Positions 17,824 through 26,230 of a stretch of 64,000 nt of DNA are shown here, in pieces; position 1 is the stretch's first letter, and the number at the start of each line of letters is the position of its first letter. The notes under the pieces were generated by a model that was not told where the DNA came from, searched no databases, and was given only the letters and a program-made list of their open reading frames with translations. This DNA is from Marivita sp051251565. Its GTDB lineage: Bacteria; Pseudomonadota; Alphaproteobacteria; Rhodobacterales; Rhodobacteraceae. A program made the position numbers and the translations under genes. The stretch is from contig NZ_JBPOFB010000007.1 of NCBI RefSeq assembly GCF_051251565.1, positions 62,001 to 126,000 on the forward strand. The letters are read 5' to 3'.

Positions 17824-18645
17824 ATGTTCCGCAATATGATGCTGACGGCAGCTACGGGCGTTGCGATGCTCTCGTGGTCGATGCCCGCATGGGCGACGCC
17901 TGTTGACGATTTGCTGGACGCTTTGGGCGTGCCCCAGATTGTCGAGATCATGCGCGAGGAAGGTCTGGTTTACGGCGATACGCTGGCCCAGGACATGATC
18001 CCGGGCGGGTCAAGCAATGGCTGGACGGCGACAGTTGCGCGGATCTATGACCAAGATCGGATGCTGGCCACGGTGCGCGATGTCTTTGCCAGCGAATTCG
18101 GCGATGCAGACACGACGGACCTGCTTGCGTTTTTCGCGTCCGACACCGGGCAGCAGATCGTCAGCCTTGAGCTAAGCGCGCGGACCGCGATGCGCGAACA
18201 GGAAATCGAAGACGCTGCGCGCGCGGCCTACCGGGATCTTCAGGGCGGCGATTCAGAACCGCTTGCCGCAATCACCGAATTCGTCGACACAAATGATCTG
18301 GTCGAGGCCAACCTCGTCGGCGCGCTCAATGCCAATTATATGTTCTATCTTGGGCTTGTGGATGGTGGCGCGCTTGAAATGAGCGAGGGCGATATTTTGA
18401 CCGAAGTTTGGTCCTCCGAAGAAGAAACCCGCGCCGAGACCCGCGAATGGGTATTTGCCTTCTTGTTGATGGCCTACAGACCGCTGGCCGATGGGGTGGT
18501 CGAAGACTACACTGCATTGTCCCGAACTGACGCAGGTCGTACCTTGAACAGGGCGTTGTTTGCCGGCTTCAACCGGATGTATGACGACATCTCTTATGCG
18601 CTTGGGCTGGCGGTTGCGCGGCAAATGCAGGTGCAAGAGCTTTAG
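17824..18645 (+). CDS. Exported DUF2059-type protein
   Basis: The product has 273 residues. Residues 1-25 form a signal peptide ending AWA before TPVDDLLDAL. The central part (about 85-150), VFASEFGDADTTDLLAFFASDTGQQIVSLE, resembles DUF2059, a helical periplasmic domain of unknown function. A second all-helical half follows. No catalytic motif is visible. It stands alone, between tRNA-Ser on the other strand and the rplU promoter. Confidence 0.7.
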   Translation: MFRNMMLTAATGVAMLSWSMPAWATPVDDLLDALGVPQIVEIMREEGLVYGDTLAQDMIPGGSSNGWTATVARIYDQDRMLATVRDVFASEFGDADTTDLLAFFASDTGQQIVSLELSARTAMREQEIEDAARAAYRDLQGGDSEPLAAITEFVDTNDLVEANLVGALNANYMFYLGLVDGGALEMSEGDILTEVWSSEEETRAETREWVFAFLLMAYRPLADGVVEDYTALSRTDAGRTLNRALFAGFNRMYDDISYALGLAVARQMQVQEL

Positions 18646-18657
18646 GCGGCAAAGCCG

Positions 18658-18686
18658 TTGACAAAGAGGGTAGGTCGCCGCATAAG
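18658..18686 (+). promoter_or_regulatory. Sigma-70-type promoter of rplU-rpmA
   Basis: A perfect -35 hexamer TTGACA (18658-18663) is followed after 17 bases by CATAAG (18681-18686). The predicted transcript would start near 18693, giving a leader of about 143 bases before rplU. Confidence 0.65.
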
Positions 18687-18702
18687 CCGCGCACATGAAA
18701 GT

Positions 18703-18730
18703 CGGGGCTTTGGTCCCGCCTTTTGTTTTT
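18703..18730 (+). terminator. Hairpin plus T-rich tract in the rplU leader (attenuator or terminator)
   Basis: The arms CGGGGC and GTCCCG pair (one G-T) around TTTG and are followed by CCTTTTGTTTTT. It lies about ten bases after the predicted rplU transcription start and 58 bases after the DUF2059 stop. It may end the upstream gene, or act as an attenuator in the ribosomal-protein leader. Confidence 0.5.
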
Positions 18731-18835
18731 GATGATAACGTTGTCCCTGACGGGGCACGCAGTCCGAGGTGGGTCGTAGGCCCGAAAACACCGCTATGCG
18801 GGGCCACAGGACGCGGGTGATAAAGGAAAGAACAG

Positions 18836-19492
18836 ATGTTCGCGGTGATGAAAACCGGCGGCAAGCAGTACAAAGTCCACTCGGGCGATATTCTGCGTGT
18901 CGAAAAACTGGCAGCCTATGCAGGCGAGAAAGTCCAGTTCAATGAAATTCTGATGCTGGGCGGCGACACCGTTGTCGTTGGCGCACCCATGGTCAGCGGC
19001 GCTGCCGTTCAGGCCGAGGTTGTGGACCAGATCAAAGGCGAAAAAGTCATCAACTTCGTCAAGCGCCGCCGTAAGCACAGCTCCAAGCGGACCAAGGGTC
19101 ACCGTCAAAAGCTCACCTTGGTGCGCGTGACAGACATTCTGGCTTCCGGCGCGGACAAGTCCGGGATCAAGGCGGCCATCGGTGCTGGCTCTGTTGCAGG
19201 TGTGGCCGTTGCGGCGGCTGCCTCCAAGAAAGCGACTGCTCCGAAAGCAGACAAGAAAGCCGAAGCGCCCAAAGCAGCACCCGCTGCTGGCGGTGCAGAC
19301 GACCTCAAGCTGCTGTCCGGCGTTGGCCCGGCGCTTGAGAAAAAGTTGATTGAAGCTGGTGTGACCAGCTTTGCGCAGATTGCAGCCTGGACAGATGCAG
19401 ACGTCGAAGAATTCGGCGAAAAGCTGTCTTTCAAGGGCCGGATCGAGCGTGAAGGCTGGATTGAACAAGCCAAAGAACTGGCATCGAAGTAA
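18836..19492 (+). CDS. rplU: 50S ribosomal protein L21 with long C-terminal helix-hairpin-helix extension
   Basis: The product has 218 residues, about twice the usual L21. Residues 1-103 are standard L21 (MFAVMKTGGKQYKVHSGD, then KRRRKHSSKRTKGHRQ). An Ala/Lys-rich linker follows (about 105-155). The C-terminal domain (about 157-216) contains LLSGVGPALEKKLIEAGV, a helix-hairpin-helix motif of the kind seen in DNA- or RNA-binding and NuoE-type extensions. It is followed closely by rpmA. The extension is known in Rhodobacteraceae L21, but its role is unknown to me. Confidence 0.95.
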   Translation: MFAVMKTGGKQYKVHSGDILRVEKLAAYAGEKVQFNEILMLGGDTVVVGAPMVSGAAVQAEVVDQIKGEKVINFVKRRRKHSSKRTKGHRQKLTLVRVTDILASGADKSGIKAAIGAGSVAGVAVAAAASKKATAPKADKKAEAPKAAPAAGGADDLKLLSGVGPALEKKLIEAGVTSFAQIAAWTDADVEEFGEKLSFKGRIEREGWIEQAKELASK

Positions 19493-19505
19493 GGAGACCT
19501 GACCT

Positions 19506-19775
19506 ATGGCACATAAAAAAGCAGGCGGCTCATCCCGCAACGGTCGCGACTCTGCCGGACGCCGTCTTGGCGTCAAACTCTACGGTGGCCAGTCCGCGAT
19601 TCCCGGCAACATCATCGTGCGTCAGCGAGGCACCAAGTTCTGGCCGGGCGAAGGCGTGGGCATGGGCAAAGATCACACGCTGTTTGCAAAAGTCGATGGC
19701 GCTGTGACGTACCACAAGGGCCTCAAGGGCCGCACCTTCATTTCGGTTCTGCCAGCGGCGAAGGCCGCAGAGTAA
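19506..19775 (+). CDS. rpmA: 50S ribosomal protein L27
   Basis: The product has 89 residues and begins MAHKKAGGSSRNGRDSAGRR, the typical L27 N-terminus that reaches the peptidyl-transferase centre. It continues LGVKLYGGQ and RQRGTKFWPGEGVGMG. The N-terminus starts directly at the mature form, without the cleavable extension of Firmicutes. It is 13 bases behind rplU and behind an AAGGAGA ribosome-binding site. Confidence 0.97.
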   Translation: MAHKKAGGSSRNGRDSAGRRLGVKLYGGQSAIPGNIIVRQRGTKFWPGEGVGMGKDHTLFAKVDGAVTYHKGLKGRTFISVLPAAKAAE

Positions 19776-19798
19776 GCCGACCTTAAGGTTTGACAAAC

Positions 19799-19831
19799 AA
19801 AAGGGGATCGGCGCAGTCGTCGGTCCCTTTT
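19799..19831 (+). terminator. Terminator after rplU-rpmA
   Basis: The outer arms AAAGGG and CCCTTT enclose a partly self-complementary core, and TTTTG follows. It lies 24 bases after the rpmA stop and separates the ribosomal genes from the acetyltransferase. Confidence 0.6.
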
Positions 19832-19883
19832 GCCGTTCTTGGAGCGCGCCGCCCCTTCGATATCTGCCTTGAGGAGAAAGCAG

Positions 19884-20426
19884 ATGATCCATGACCAACC
19901 CTTGGCCGACCCGCCCGTCGTGACAACCGACCGTTTCGTGCTGCGCCCCCTTCGAGCGTCTGACGCGGGGCTCATCACGCATTATGCCAGCGAAAAGCGT
20001 GTGGCGGCGATGACGTCGAACTTGCCTCATCCGTATCCACCCGGTGCGGCGCAGGCGTTTATCGACCGCATCTGCGCGACGGACCGGACAGAAGACGCTT
20101 GGGCGATGGACGGCACGCCGAACGATGCGTCCGAATTGATGGGGGTGATCTCGCTCAAGCGGATGGATCGCAACCAATCCGAGGTTGGATATTGGGTGGC
20201 ACCGCCATTTTGGAACACCGGCCTGGCCTCCGAGGCGGTACAGGCGCTGGTCGCGGCCAACCCGCTGAAGAATGCGACAATGTTCGCAAGCGTGTTTCAG
20301 GACAATCCGGCCTCGGCCCGTGTTTTGACCCATTGCGGCTTTGAATATATCGGTGACGCAGAATCCTTTTCCGTCGCCAGAAACACAACGGTCCAAACAT
20401 GGACCTACCTCAAACGTATGGGCTGA
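19884..20426 (+). CDS. GNAT-family N-acetyltransferase (RimJ/RimL type)
   Basis: The product has 180 residues. It opens TDRFVLRPLRASDAGLITHY, the usual first strand and helix of RimJ/RimL-like acetyltransferases. It has EVGYWVAPPFWNTGLASEAV, where the acetyl-CoA binding loop lies, and ends with the NPASARVLTHCGF motif. The ATG follows GAGGAG. A GNAT gene between rpmA and obgE is common in this bacterial family. The substrate, a protein N-terminus or a small amine, cannot be told from sequence. Confidence 0.88.
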   Translation: MIHDQPLADPPVVTTDRFVLRPLRASDAGLITHYASEKRVAAMTSNLPHPYPPGAAQAFIDRICATDRTEDAWAMDGTPNDASELMGVISLKRMDRNQSEVGYWVAPPFWNTGLASEAVQALVAANPLKNATMFASVFQDNPASARVLTHCGFEYIGDAESFSVARNTTVQTWTYLKRMG

Positions 20427-20479
20427 CGCGCGTCTGCAAACCCGATAGACCGCGCTAGGGCTCGATCAAAGGCTAACAC

Positions 20480-21514
20480 ATGAAGTTCCTCGACCTCTGC
20501 AAAGTCTATATCCGCTCTGGTTCGGGCGGGAATGGGTGTATCAGCTTTCGCCGCGAAAAATACATCGAATTCGGCGGTCCCGATGGGGGGGATGGCGGAG
20601 GCGGCGGGGATGTCTGGGCCGAGGCGGTGGACGGGCTGAACACGCTGATCGATTTTCGATATCAACAGCATTTCTTTGCCGACAATGGCCGCCCCGGTGC
20701 TGGGCGTCAGCGCACGGGTGCCAATGGCGAAGATATCATCCTCAAGGTTCCTGTCGGCACCGAGATACTGGATGAGGATGAAGAGACCGTCATCGCCGAT
20801 ATGACCACCTTGGGTCAGCGCGTGCTGCTGGCCAAGGGTGGCAATGGTGGCTGGGGCAACCTGAAGTTCAAGACATCGACCAACCAGGCGCCGCGCCGCT
20901 CCAATCCGGGGCAAGAAGGCGTGGAACGCACGATTTGGCTGCGGCTCAAGCTGATCGCGGATGTGGGGCTGCTGGGCCTGCCCAATGCTGGTAAATCCAC
21001 CTTTCTTGCGGCCACGTCCAACGCCCGTCCCAAGGTCGCCGATTACCCGTTCACCACGTTGCATCCCAACCTTGGTGTCGTCGGGGTCGATGATGCCGAA
21101 TTCGTGGTTGCCGACATTCCCGGTCTGATCGAAGGCGCACATGAGGGCAGGGGTCTGGGCGATCTGTTCCTCGGCCATGTCGAACGCTGCGCCGCGCTGT
21201 TGCACTTGATTGACGGCACGTCTGGCACGCTGCTCGAAGACTACCAGACCATCATCAATGAGATCGAAGCCTATGGCGAAGGTCTCGCCGACAAGCCGCG
21301 CATCACTGCACTCAACAAGATCGACGCGTTGGACGACGAAGAACGCGCCTTCTTGAAAGAAGAGCTGGAACGCAAGGCAGGTCACGAGGTCATGCTGATG
21401 TCCGGCGTGTCCAAGGAGGGGCTGACAGATGTGCTGCGGGTGCTGCGCCAGCATGTCAAGACGACGCGGAAACGCGAACAGGCAATCGACGAGGTTGAAC
21501 CGTGGCGACCCTAA
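20480..21514 (+). CDS. obgE: Obg-family GTPase ObgE/CgtA
   Basis: The product has 344 residues. The glycine-rich Obg fold occupies 1-158 (GSGGNGCISFRREKYIEFGG, GDGGGGGDVW). The G domain starts with GLPNAGKST at 166-174, then has DIPGLIEGAHEGRGLG (G3) and NKID (G4). The variable C-terminal domain of some Obg proteins is absent; only a short acidic end remains. It is a ribosome-associated GTPase acting on 50S assembly and stress control. Its end overlaps proB by 13 bases. Confidence 0.96.
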   Translation: MKFLDLCKVYIRSGSGGNGCISFRREKYIEFGGPDGGDGGGGGDVWAEAVDGLNTLIDFRYQQHFFADNGRPGAGRQRTGANGEDIILKVPVGTEILDEDEETVIADMTTLGQRVLLAKGGNGGWGNLKFKTSTNQAPRRSNPGQEGVERTIWLRLKLIADVGLLGLPNAGKSTFLAATSNARPKVADYPFTTLHPNLGVVGVDDAEFVVADIPGLIEGAHEGRGLGDLFLGHVERCAALLHLIDGTSGTLLEDYQTIINEIEAYGEGLADKPRITALNKIDALDDEERAFLKEELERKAGHEVMLMSGVSKEGLTDVLRVLRQHVKTTRKREQAIDEVEPWRP

Positions 21515-22608
21515 GCGACGCACGCCGACTGGTCGTCAAGATCGGGTCGGCGCTTCTGGTTGACAAAATTCAAGGCACCCTGCGCCGCGACTGGTTGTTG
21601 TCGCTGGCCGCCGATGTGGCCCGGATCAAGGCGCGGGGCACCGATGTGATCCTTGTGTCCTCGGGCTCTATTGCGCTGGGTCGCGGTGTGTTGAAACTGC
21701 CGCGGACAGTTTTGCCGCTGGAACAATCGCAGGCGGCTGCGGCGGTGGGGCAAATCCGTCTCGCCCGCGCCTATGAAGAAGCGCTTGATCCGCATGGTCT
21801 GACCACGGCACAGGTGCTTGTGACGCTCGAAGACAGCACCGACCGCCGCCGTTACCTCAACAGCCGGGCAACGCTTGAGACGCTGATCGGCTTTGGCGTC
21901 ATTCCTATCGTCAACGAAAACGACACGGTCGCAACCGACGAAATTCGCTATGGTGACAATGATCGGCTCGCGGCACAGGTCGCTGCCACTGTAGGTGCGG
22001 ACCAGTTGATCCTGCTGTCGGATGTGGATGGCTTCTATAGCGCCAACCCCCATATTGACCCCACTGCCGAATTCTTCCCGATCATCGACACTATCACCCC
22101 CGAGATTGAGGCGATGGCAGGTGACGCAGGCTCGGGCTTGTCCAAAGGCGGCATGAAGACCAAGGTGATGGCGGCCAAGACGGCCACTGCCTCGGGTTGC
22201 GCGATGGCAATCACCGAAGGGTCGCGCCTGCATCCGCTGACCGCACTTGAGGACGGCGCGCGCGCCACATGGTTCACACCGCAGCTTGATCCGCACGCGG
22301 CGCGCAAACGCTGGATTCTGGCGATGAAACCGCAAGGCGCGCTGACCATCGACGACGGGGCAGCCCGCGCATTGGGGCGCGGCACATCGCTTTTGCCACC
22401 GGGCATTGTTGCCGTCTCGGGCAAGTTCGGACGGGGCGATCCGGTGATGATCAAAGATGCGCAGGGCCGTGATCTTGGTATGGGTCTCAGTCGCTATACC
22501 GCGACCGAAGCGCAGGCGATCAAGGGGCACAATTCAGCCGAGATCGAGGAAATTCTGGGCTATCCGGGGCGCGCCGTGGTAATACACCGCGATGATATGG
22601 CGATCTGA
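21502..22608 (+). CDS. proB: Glutamate 5-kinase with PUA domain
   Basis: The product has 368 residues. The amino-acid kinase domain (1-255) includes LVVKIGSALLV, VSSGSIALGRG, VNENDTVATDE and GGMKTKVMAAKTAT. A PUA domain follows (about 275-355). It phosphorylates glutamate in the first step of proline synthesis and is feedback-inhibited by proline in relatives. The start is a GTG inside the obgE end, and this overlap suggests translational coupling. proA follows 54 bases later. Confidence 0.96.
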   Translation: MATLSDARRLVVKIGSALLVDKIQGTLRRDWLLSLAADVARIKARGTDVILVSSGSIALGRGVLKLPRTVLPLEQSQAAAAVGQIRLARAYEEALDPHGLTTAQVLVTLEDSTDRRRYLNSRATLETLIGFGVIPIVNENDTVATDEIRYGDNDRLAAQVAATVGADQLILLSDVDGFYSANPHIDPTAEFFPIIDTITPEIEAMAGDAGSGLSKGGMKTKVMAAKTATASGCAMAITEGSRLHPLTALEDGARATWFTPQLDPHAARKRWILAMKPQGALTIDDGAARALGRGTSLLPPGIVAVSGKFGRGDPVMIKDAQGRDLGMGLSRYTATEAQAIKGHNSAEIEEILGYPGRAVVIHRDDMAI

Positions 22609-22612
22609 TCCG

Positions 22613-22635
22613 TTTCTTCTTTTTGCAAATACGCA
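22613..22635 (+). repeat. Dispersed intergenic repeat, copy 1
   Basis: The segment TTTCTTCTTTTTGCAAATACGCA lies between proB and proA. It matches the reverse complement of 33360-33383 with about three mismatches. Confidence 0.5.
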
Positions 22636-22662
22636 TTTCCGACCTCTGCAAGGGCGACACCG

Positions 22663-23928
22663 ATGAAAGACCTCACAGACATCCCCGCACTCATGCACGA
22701 TATCGGCCTGCGCGCCAAAGCGGCCGCCCGCGAATTGGCCTACGCCCCGGCAGAGCGCAAGCAGGCGGCCTTGATCGGTGCGGCAGATGCCGTTTGGGCC
22801 AACCGCGCTGCCATCATCGAGGCCAACACGCAGGACATGGAATATGGCCGGAAAAAGGGCCTGACCGACGCCATGCTGGACCGTCTTATGCTGGACGAAG
22901 GCCGCATTCGCGGCATCGTTGACGGCTTGCGCACCGTGGCAGAGCAACCTGATCCGGTTGGTCAGGTGATGACCGAATGGGACCGTCCCTCTGGTCTCCA
23001 CATCAAACGTGTGCGCACGCCGTTGGGGGTGATCGGCGTGATTTATGAATCCCGTCCCAATGTGACGGCGGATGCTGGCGCGCTGTGTCTCAAGGCGGGC
23101 AATGCGGTGATCCTGCGCGGCGGATCGGAAAGCTTTCATTCATCGGGCGCGATCTACGACTGCCTCGTCGAAGGTCTGCGTGCAGCAGGATTGCCCGAAG
23201 ACGCTATCCAACGCGTGCCCACCCGCGACCGCGCGGCGGTCAGCGAGATGCTGACAATGACCGAAACGATTGATGTGATCGTGCCCCGTGGCGGCAAGGG
23301 TCTTGTCGGCCTTGTGCAACGCGAGGCCCGTGTGCCGGTCTTTGCCCACCTTGAAGGCATCGTGCATATCTATGTCGACAAACACGCCGACCCGGTCAAA
23401 GCGCTGAACGTGATCCTTAACGCCAAAACCCGGCGGACAGGCGTATGCGGCGCGGCGGAATGTCTGCTGATCCATAAGGATGTGGTGGATACGATCGGGC
23501 AGGGCGTCATTCGCGCGCTGGTGGATGCGGGCGTCGAAGTGCGTGCCGACGCAACCCTGCACACCATCGAAGGCACCATTGCCGCGACCGAGGCCGATTG
23601 GGGTGCGGAATACCTTGACAGCATCATTGCCGCCAAGGTGGTCGATGATGCGGATGCAGCCATTGCCCATATCAACCGCTACAGCTCGAACCACACCGAT
23701 TGTATCCTGACCGAAGACGACGCCACTGCTGACACGTTCTTTGAACAGATCGACAGCGCAATTCTGATGCGCAATGCCTCGACCCAGTTTGCCGATGGCG
23801 GCGAATTTGGCATGGGGGCCGAGATTGGCATTGCGACGGGCAAAATGCACGCGCGTGGGCCGGTCGGGGCCGAGCAATTGACCAGCTTCAAATACATCGT
23901 GGTTGGCGACGGCACAACGCGGAGCTGA
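22663..23928 (+). CDS. proA: Gamma-glutamyl phosphate reductase
   Basis: The product has 421 residues, the normal length. Motifs include RTPLGVIGVIYESRPNVT, GNAVILRGGSE, VPRGGKGLV and the catalytic-cysteine region RTGVCGAAECLL. The end contains EFGMGAEIGIATGKMHARGP. It reduces gamma-glutamyl phosphate to the semialdehyde that cyclises towards proline, using NADPH. It follows proB, as is usual. The ATG is preceded only by a weak ribosome-binding sequence (AAGGGCGAC). Confidence 0.96.
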   Translation: MKDLTDIPALMHDIGLRAKAAARELAYAPAERKQAALIGAADAVWANRAAIIEANTQDMEYGRKKGLTDAMLDRLMLDEGRIRGIVDGLRTVAEQPDPVGQVMTEWDRPSGLHIKRVRTPLGVIGVIYESRPNVTADAGALCLKAGNAVILRGGSESFHSSGAIYDCLVEGLRAAGLPEDAIQRVPTRDRAAVSEMLTMTETIDVIVPRGGKGLVGLVQREARVPVFAHLEGIVHIYVDKHADPVKALNVILNAKTRRTGVCGAAECLLIHKDVVDTIGQGVIRALVDAGVEVRADATLHTIEGTIAATEADWGAEYLDSIIAAKVVDDADAAIAHINRYSSNHTDCILTEDDATADTFFEQIDSAILMRNASTQFADGGEFGMGAEIGIATGKMHARGPVGAEQLTSFKYIVVGDGTTRS

Positions 23929-24008
23929 GGGGTTGTCTGCGTGCCGCTGGACTGTTACCTGACATAGGCTAATCCGATACTTTTACTCGGAAAACTCGTG
24001 AGGCAGCA

Positions 24009-25112
24009 GTGACCGGCACCCATCCCAGGCTGGAAATCCGCAACATCGTGCGGGACTATGACGGCAAGCGCGTGGTCGATGATGTGTCGCTCGTGCTTCA
24101 GCCGGGCAATGTGACCTGCCTGCTGGGGCCGTCGGGCTGCGGCAAATCTACAACCCTGCGGATCATCGCGGGCGTGGACATGCAGACCAGCGGCACGATC
24201 CATGTGGATGGGCATCTTGTCTGTGACACGGTGTTTCGTGTGCCCCCCGAACGCCGATCTATCGGTTTGATCTTTCAGGATTTTGCCCTGTTTCCGCACC
24301 TGAGTGTGGGCGACAATGTGGGCTTTGGCCTGACCGGATCGCGCAAGGACAAGCTGCCCCGCGTGGGAGAATTGCTCGAACGGGTGGGGCTTGCGCATTA
24401 CATCAACGAATTTCCACATCAATTGTCCGGTGGCGAACAGCAGCGTGTGGCACTGGCCCGTGCTATTGCGCCACGTCCCTCGATCATGCTCATGGACGAG
24501 CCGTTCTCCGGCCTCGACAACCGACTGCGCGACGGCATCCGCGACGAGACATTGGCGCTTTTGAAGGAAGAGGGCACATCGGTTCTGCTTGTGACGCATG
24601 AGCCCGAAGAGGCGATGCGCATGGCTGATGAAATTGCGCTGATGCGTGACGGCAAGATCGTGCAGCGCGGTGCGCCTTATAACATCTACAACGCCCCGGC
24701 GGACAAGGCTGCGGTGGCGTTTTTCTCGGACATCAACCTGTTGACCGGCACGGTGCGTGGCGCACTGACCGACACGCCGTTTGGCCAGTTTCTGGCGCCC
24801 GGTGTGCCGGACGGGGGACAGGTCGAGATTGTCTTTCGTCCACAGCATGTGGGCATCGACTTTGACCGCCACGGGCGTGGGCCGAACCCAACCCCGCTTG
24901 CCGGCGCCCCGGCGCGTGCTGTGGTGGAACGGGCGCGGTTCATGGGCTCAGAAAGCCTTGTGGAATTTCGCATGGATCACGACAACAGTATGATCCGCGC
25001 GACGGTGCCAAACGTGTTTTTACCAAAACCCGGAACGGTGATGTGGCTAACCGTGCGCCGCGACCGATGTTTCGTGTTTCGAAAGGACAGCGGATCGGTG
25101 ATCCGGGTTTAA
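24009..25112 (+). CDS. Orphan ABC transporter ATPase (FbpC/PotA-like)
   Basis: The product has 367 residues. The Walker A GPSGCGKST lies at about 40-48, the signature LSGGEQQRVALARAIA near 138-152, and the Walker B LMDEPFSGLD follows. The D/H-loops are present. The last ~110 residues form a TOBE-type domain. The fold is that of iron(III), thiosulfate/sulfate or polyamine importers. No permease or binding-protein gene is adjacent, so partners must lie elsewhere. It starts at GTG behind GAGGCAG. Its stop TAA is shared, as a TTAA palindrome, with the stop of the convergent FliG gene. Confidence 0.85.
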   Translation: MTGTHPRLEIRNIVRDYDGKRVVDDVSLVLQPGNVTCLLGPSGCGKSTTLRIIAGVDMQTSGTIHVDGHLVCDTVFRVPPERRSIGLIFQDFALFPHLSVGDNVGFGLTGSRKDKLPRVGELLERVGLAHYINEFPHQLSGGEQQRVALARAIAPRPSIMLMDEPFSGLDNRLRDGIRDETLALLKEEGTSVLLVTHEPEEAMRMADEIALMRDGKIVQRGAPYNIYNAPADKAAVAFFSDINLLTGTVRGALTDTPFGQFLAPGVPDGGQVEIVFRPQHVGIDFDRHGRGPNPTPLAGAPARAVVERARFMGSESLVEFRMDHDNSMIRATVPNVFLPKPGTVMWLTVRRDRCFVFRKDSGSVIRV

Positions 25113-26176
25113 TCATCGTCATCGCCGGATGCGGCAATAAGGGTGATTTCCCCGCTGTCAGCCATATCGCGGATGACCCGGACAATGGCGTTCATGGCGC
25201 CCTCAGCGTCTTTTGGTTTGATACGACCAAGGTCTTCGGCTGTTTCACGAAGAGAATCCGCCATCCGTTTGGAAATATTGGACAAGATGAAGTCAACGCT
25301 TGCTTTGTCATCCTCTGTCTCCGCGCCTGCGATGACCCGTGCCAGCGTATCTTGATCAAGATCGCGGGTCAGTTTTGGGACGTCGATGGCAGCCATACGT
25401 TCGGGTACATGACCAAAGGTGAAGATCGACTTGCGCACCTGTTCAGCAAAGCCTTTGTCCTCTTCATCAAGTGCAGTCAGCAATTCGTCGCGGGTGGCCG
25501 CGCGCGAGAAATTAAGGATCGCACCCACCCGTTCCGAAGGCTGCGCACGGAAAGCGCGGAGGGGTTCGGCGTCCAACTGGCTGGCAAGGCTGATGCCAAT
25601 ACGCTCTGCCGCGTCGGGGGTGACGGCGTCGGTCATGGACATTGCATAGGTGATGCGCCGGGCCAGATCGCCGGGCAGGCTGCTGAGCAGAGCGGCGGCT
25701 TTGGACACGTCGAGCTTGGATACGAGAACTGCGGCCACTTGCACGGATTCTGACGTCACAAAGCCCTGTAGCCGCGTGTTGGGCAGATCCGCAATGCGTT
25801 TCCACGGATCCCCGATCTGGCGCACGCCTGCTTCTTTGCGCAGGCGGTTGGCGGTTTGGTCGCTGATCTTTCCATCAAGCGCCGTCAATGCACCTGCAAT
25901 GTTTCCGGGAAAGGAAAGCCCAATTGAATCAAGTTCTTCAGTGAATTCTGTGATGACCGCATTCATCGTTTGGCGGTCAATATAACGCATTTCGCCCAAA
26001 AGCTGTGTCAGCTGCATCTGCAAATCCTCGGGCAGGGCCGTCAGGGGCACATCGGCCCCTTCCTTGAGGATGAACTGCACGACAATCGCTGCCTTTGCCC
26101 GACGCGACAGGCGCGCCACGCGATTTGGGGGCGGGGCGGCCACGGGGCGCCCCGAAACTTGTGTAAGCTGCGTCAT
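25109..26176 (-). CDS. fliG: Flagellar motor switch protein FliG-like
   Basis: The product has 355 residues, a normal FliG length. The first ~110 correspond to the N domain, the centre to the armadillo-like M domain, and the last ~100 to the torque-generating C domain. The C domain is recognised by TRDLDQDTLARVIAGAE, ISKRMADSLRETAEDLG and a VIRDMADSGEITL ending. Against the E. coli torque helix, Arg281 is kept but Asp288 and Asp289 become Glu and Thr. No flagellar genes are adjacent. FliG links the MS ring to FliM/FliN and MotA. It is probably the only FliG of the organism but could be a divergent paralogue. Confidence 0.8.
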   Translation of the reverse strand: MTQLTQVSGRPVAAPPPNRVARLSRRAKAAIVVQFILKEGADVPLTALPEDLQMQLTQLLGEMRYIDRQTMNAVITEFTEELDSIGLSFPGNIAGALTALDGKISDQTANRLRKEAGVRQIGDPWKRIADLPNTRLQGFVTSESVQVAAVLVSKLDVSKAAALLSSLPGDLARRITYAMSMTDAVTPDAAERIGISLASQLDAEPLRAFRAQPSERVGAILNFSRAATRDELLTALDEEDKGFAEQVRKSIFTFGHVPERMAAIDVPKLTRDLDQDTLARVIAGAETEDDKASVDFILSNISKRMADSLRETAEDLGRIKPKDAEGAMNAIVRVIRDMADSGEITLIAASGDDDD

Positions 26177-26230
26177 GAACCATACTCCGTCCTGTCCGTG
26201 CAGGGTTAGGCGGGTAAGGTTAAGAAATCG

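Noticed and set aside
19255..19290. AAAGCxGAxxxx-type repeats in rplU as a DNA repeat
   Set aside because: They reflect the Ala/Lys-rich linker of the L21 protein.
26205..26222. TTAG-N10-TTAA as a CtrA site upstream of the TPR gene
   Set aside because: The CtrA consensus requires TTAA-N7-TTAA; spacing and the first half-site do not match.
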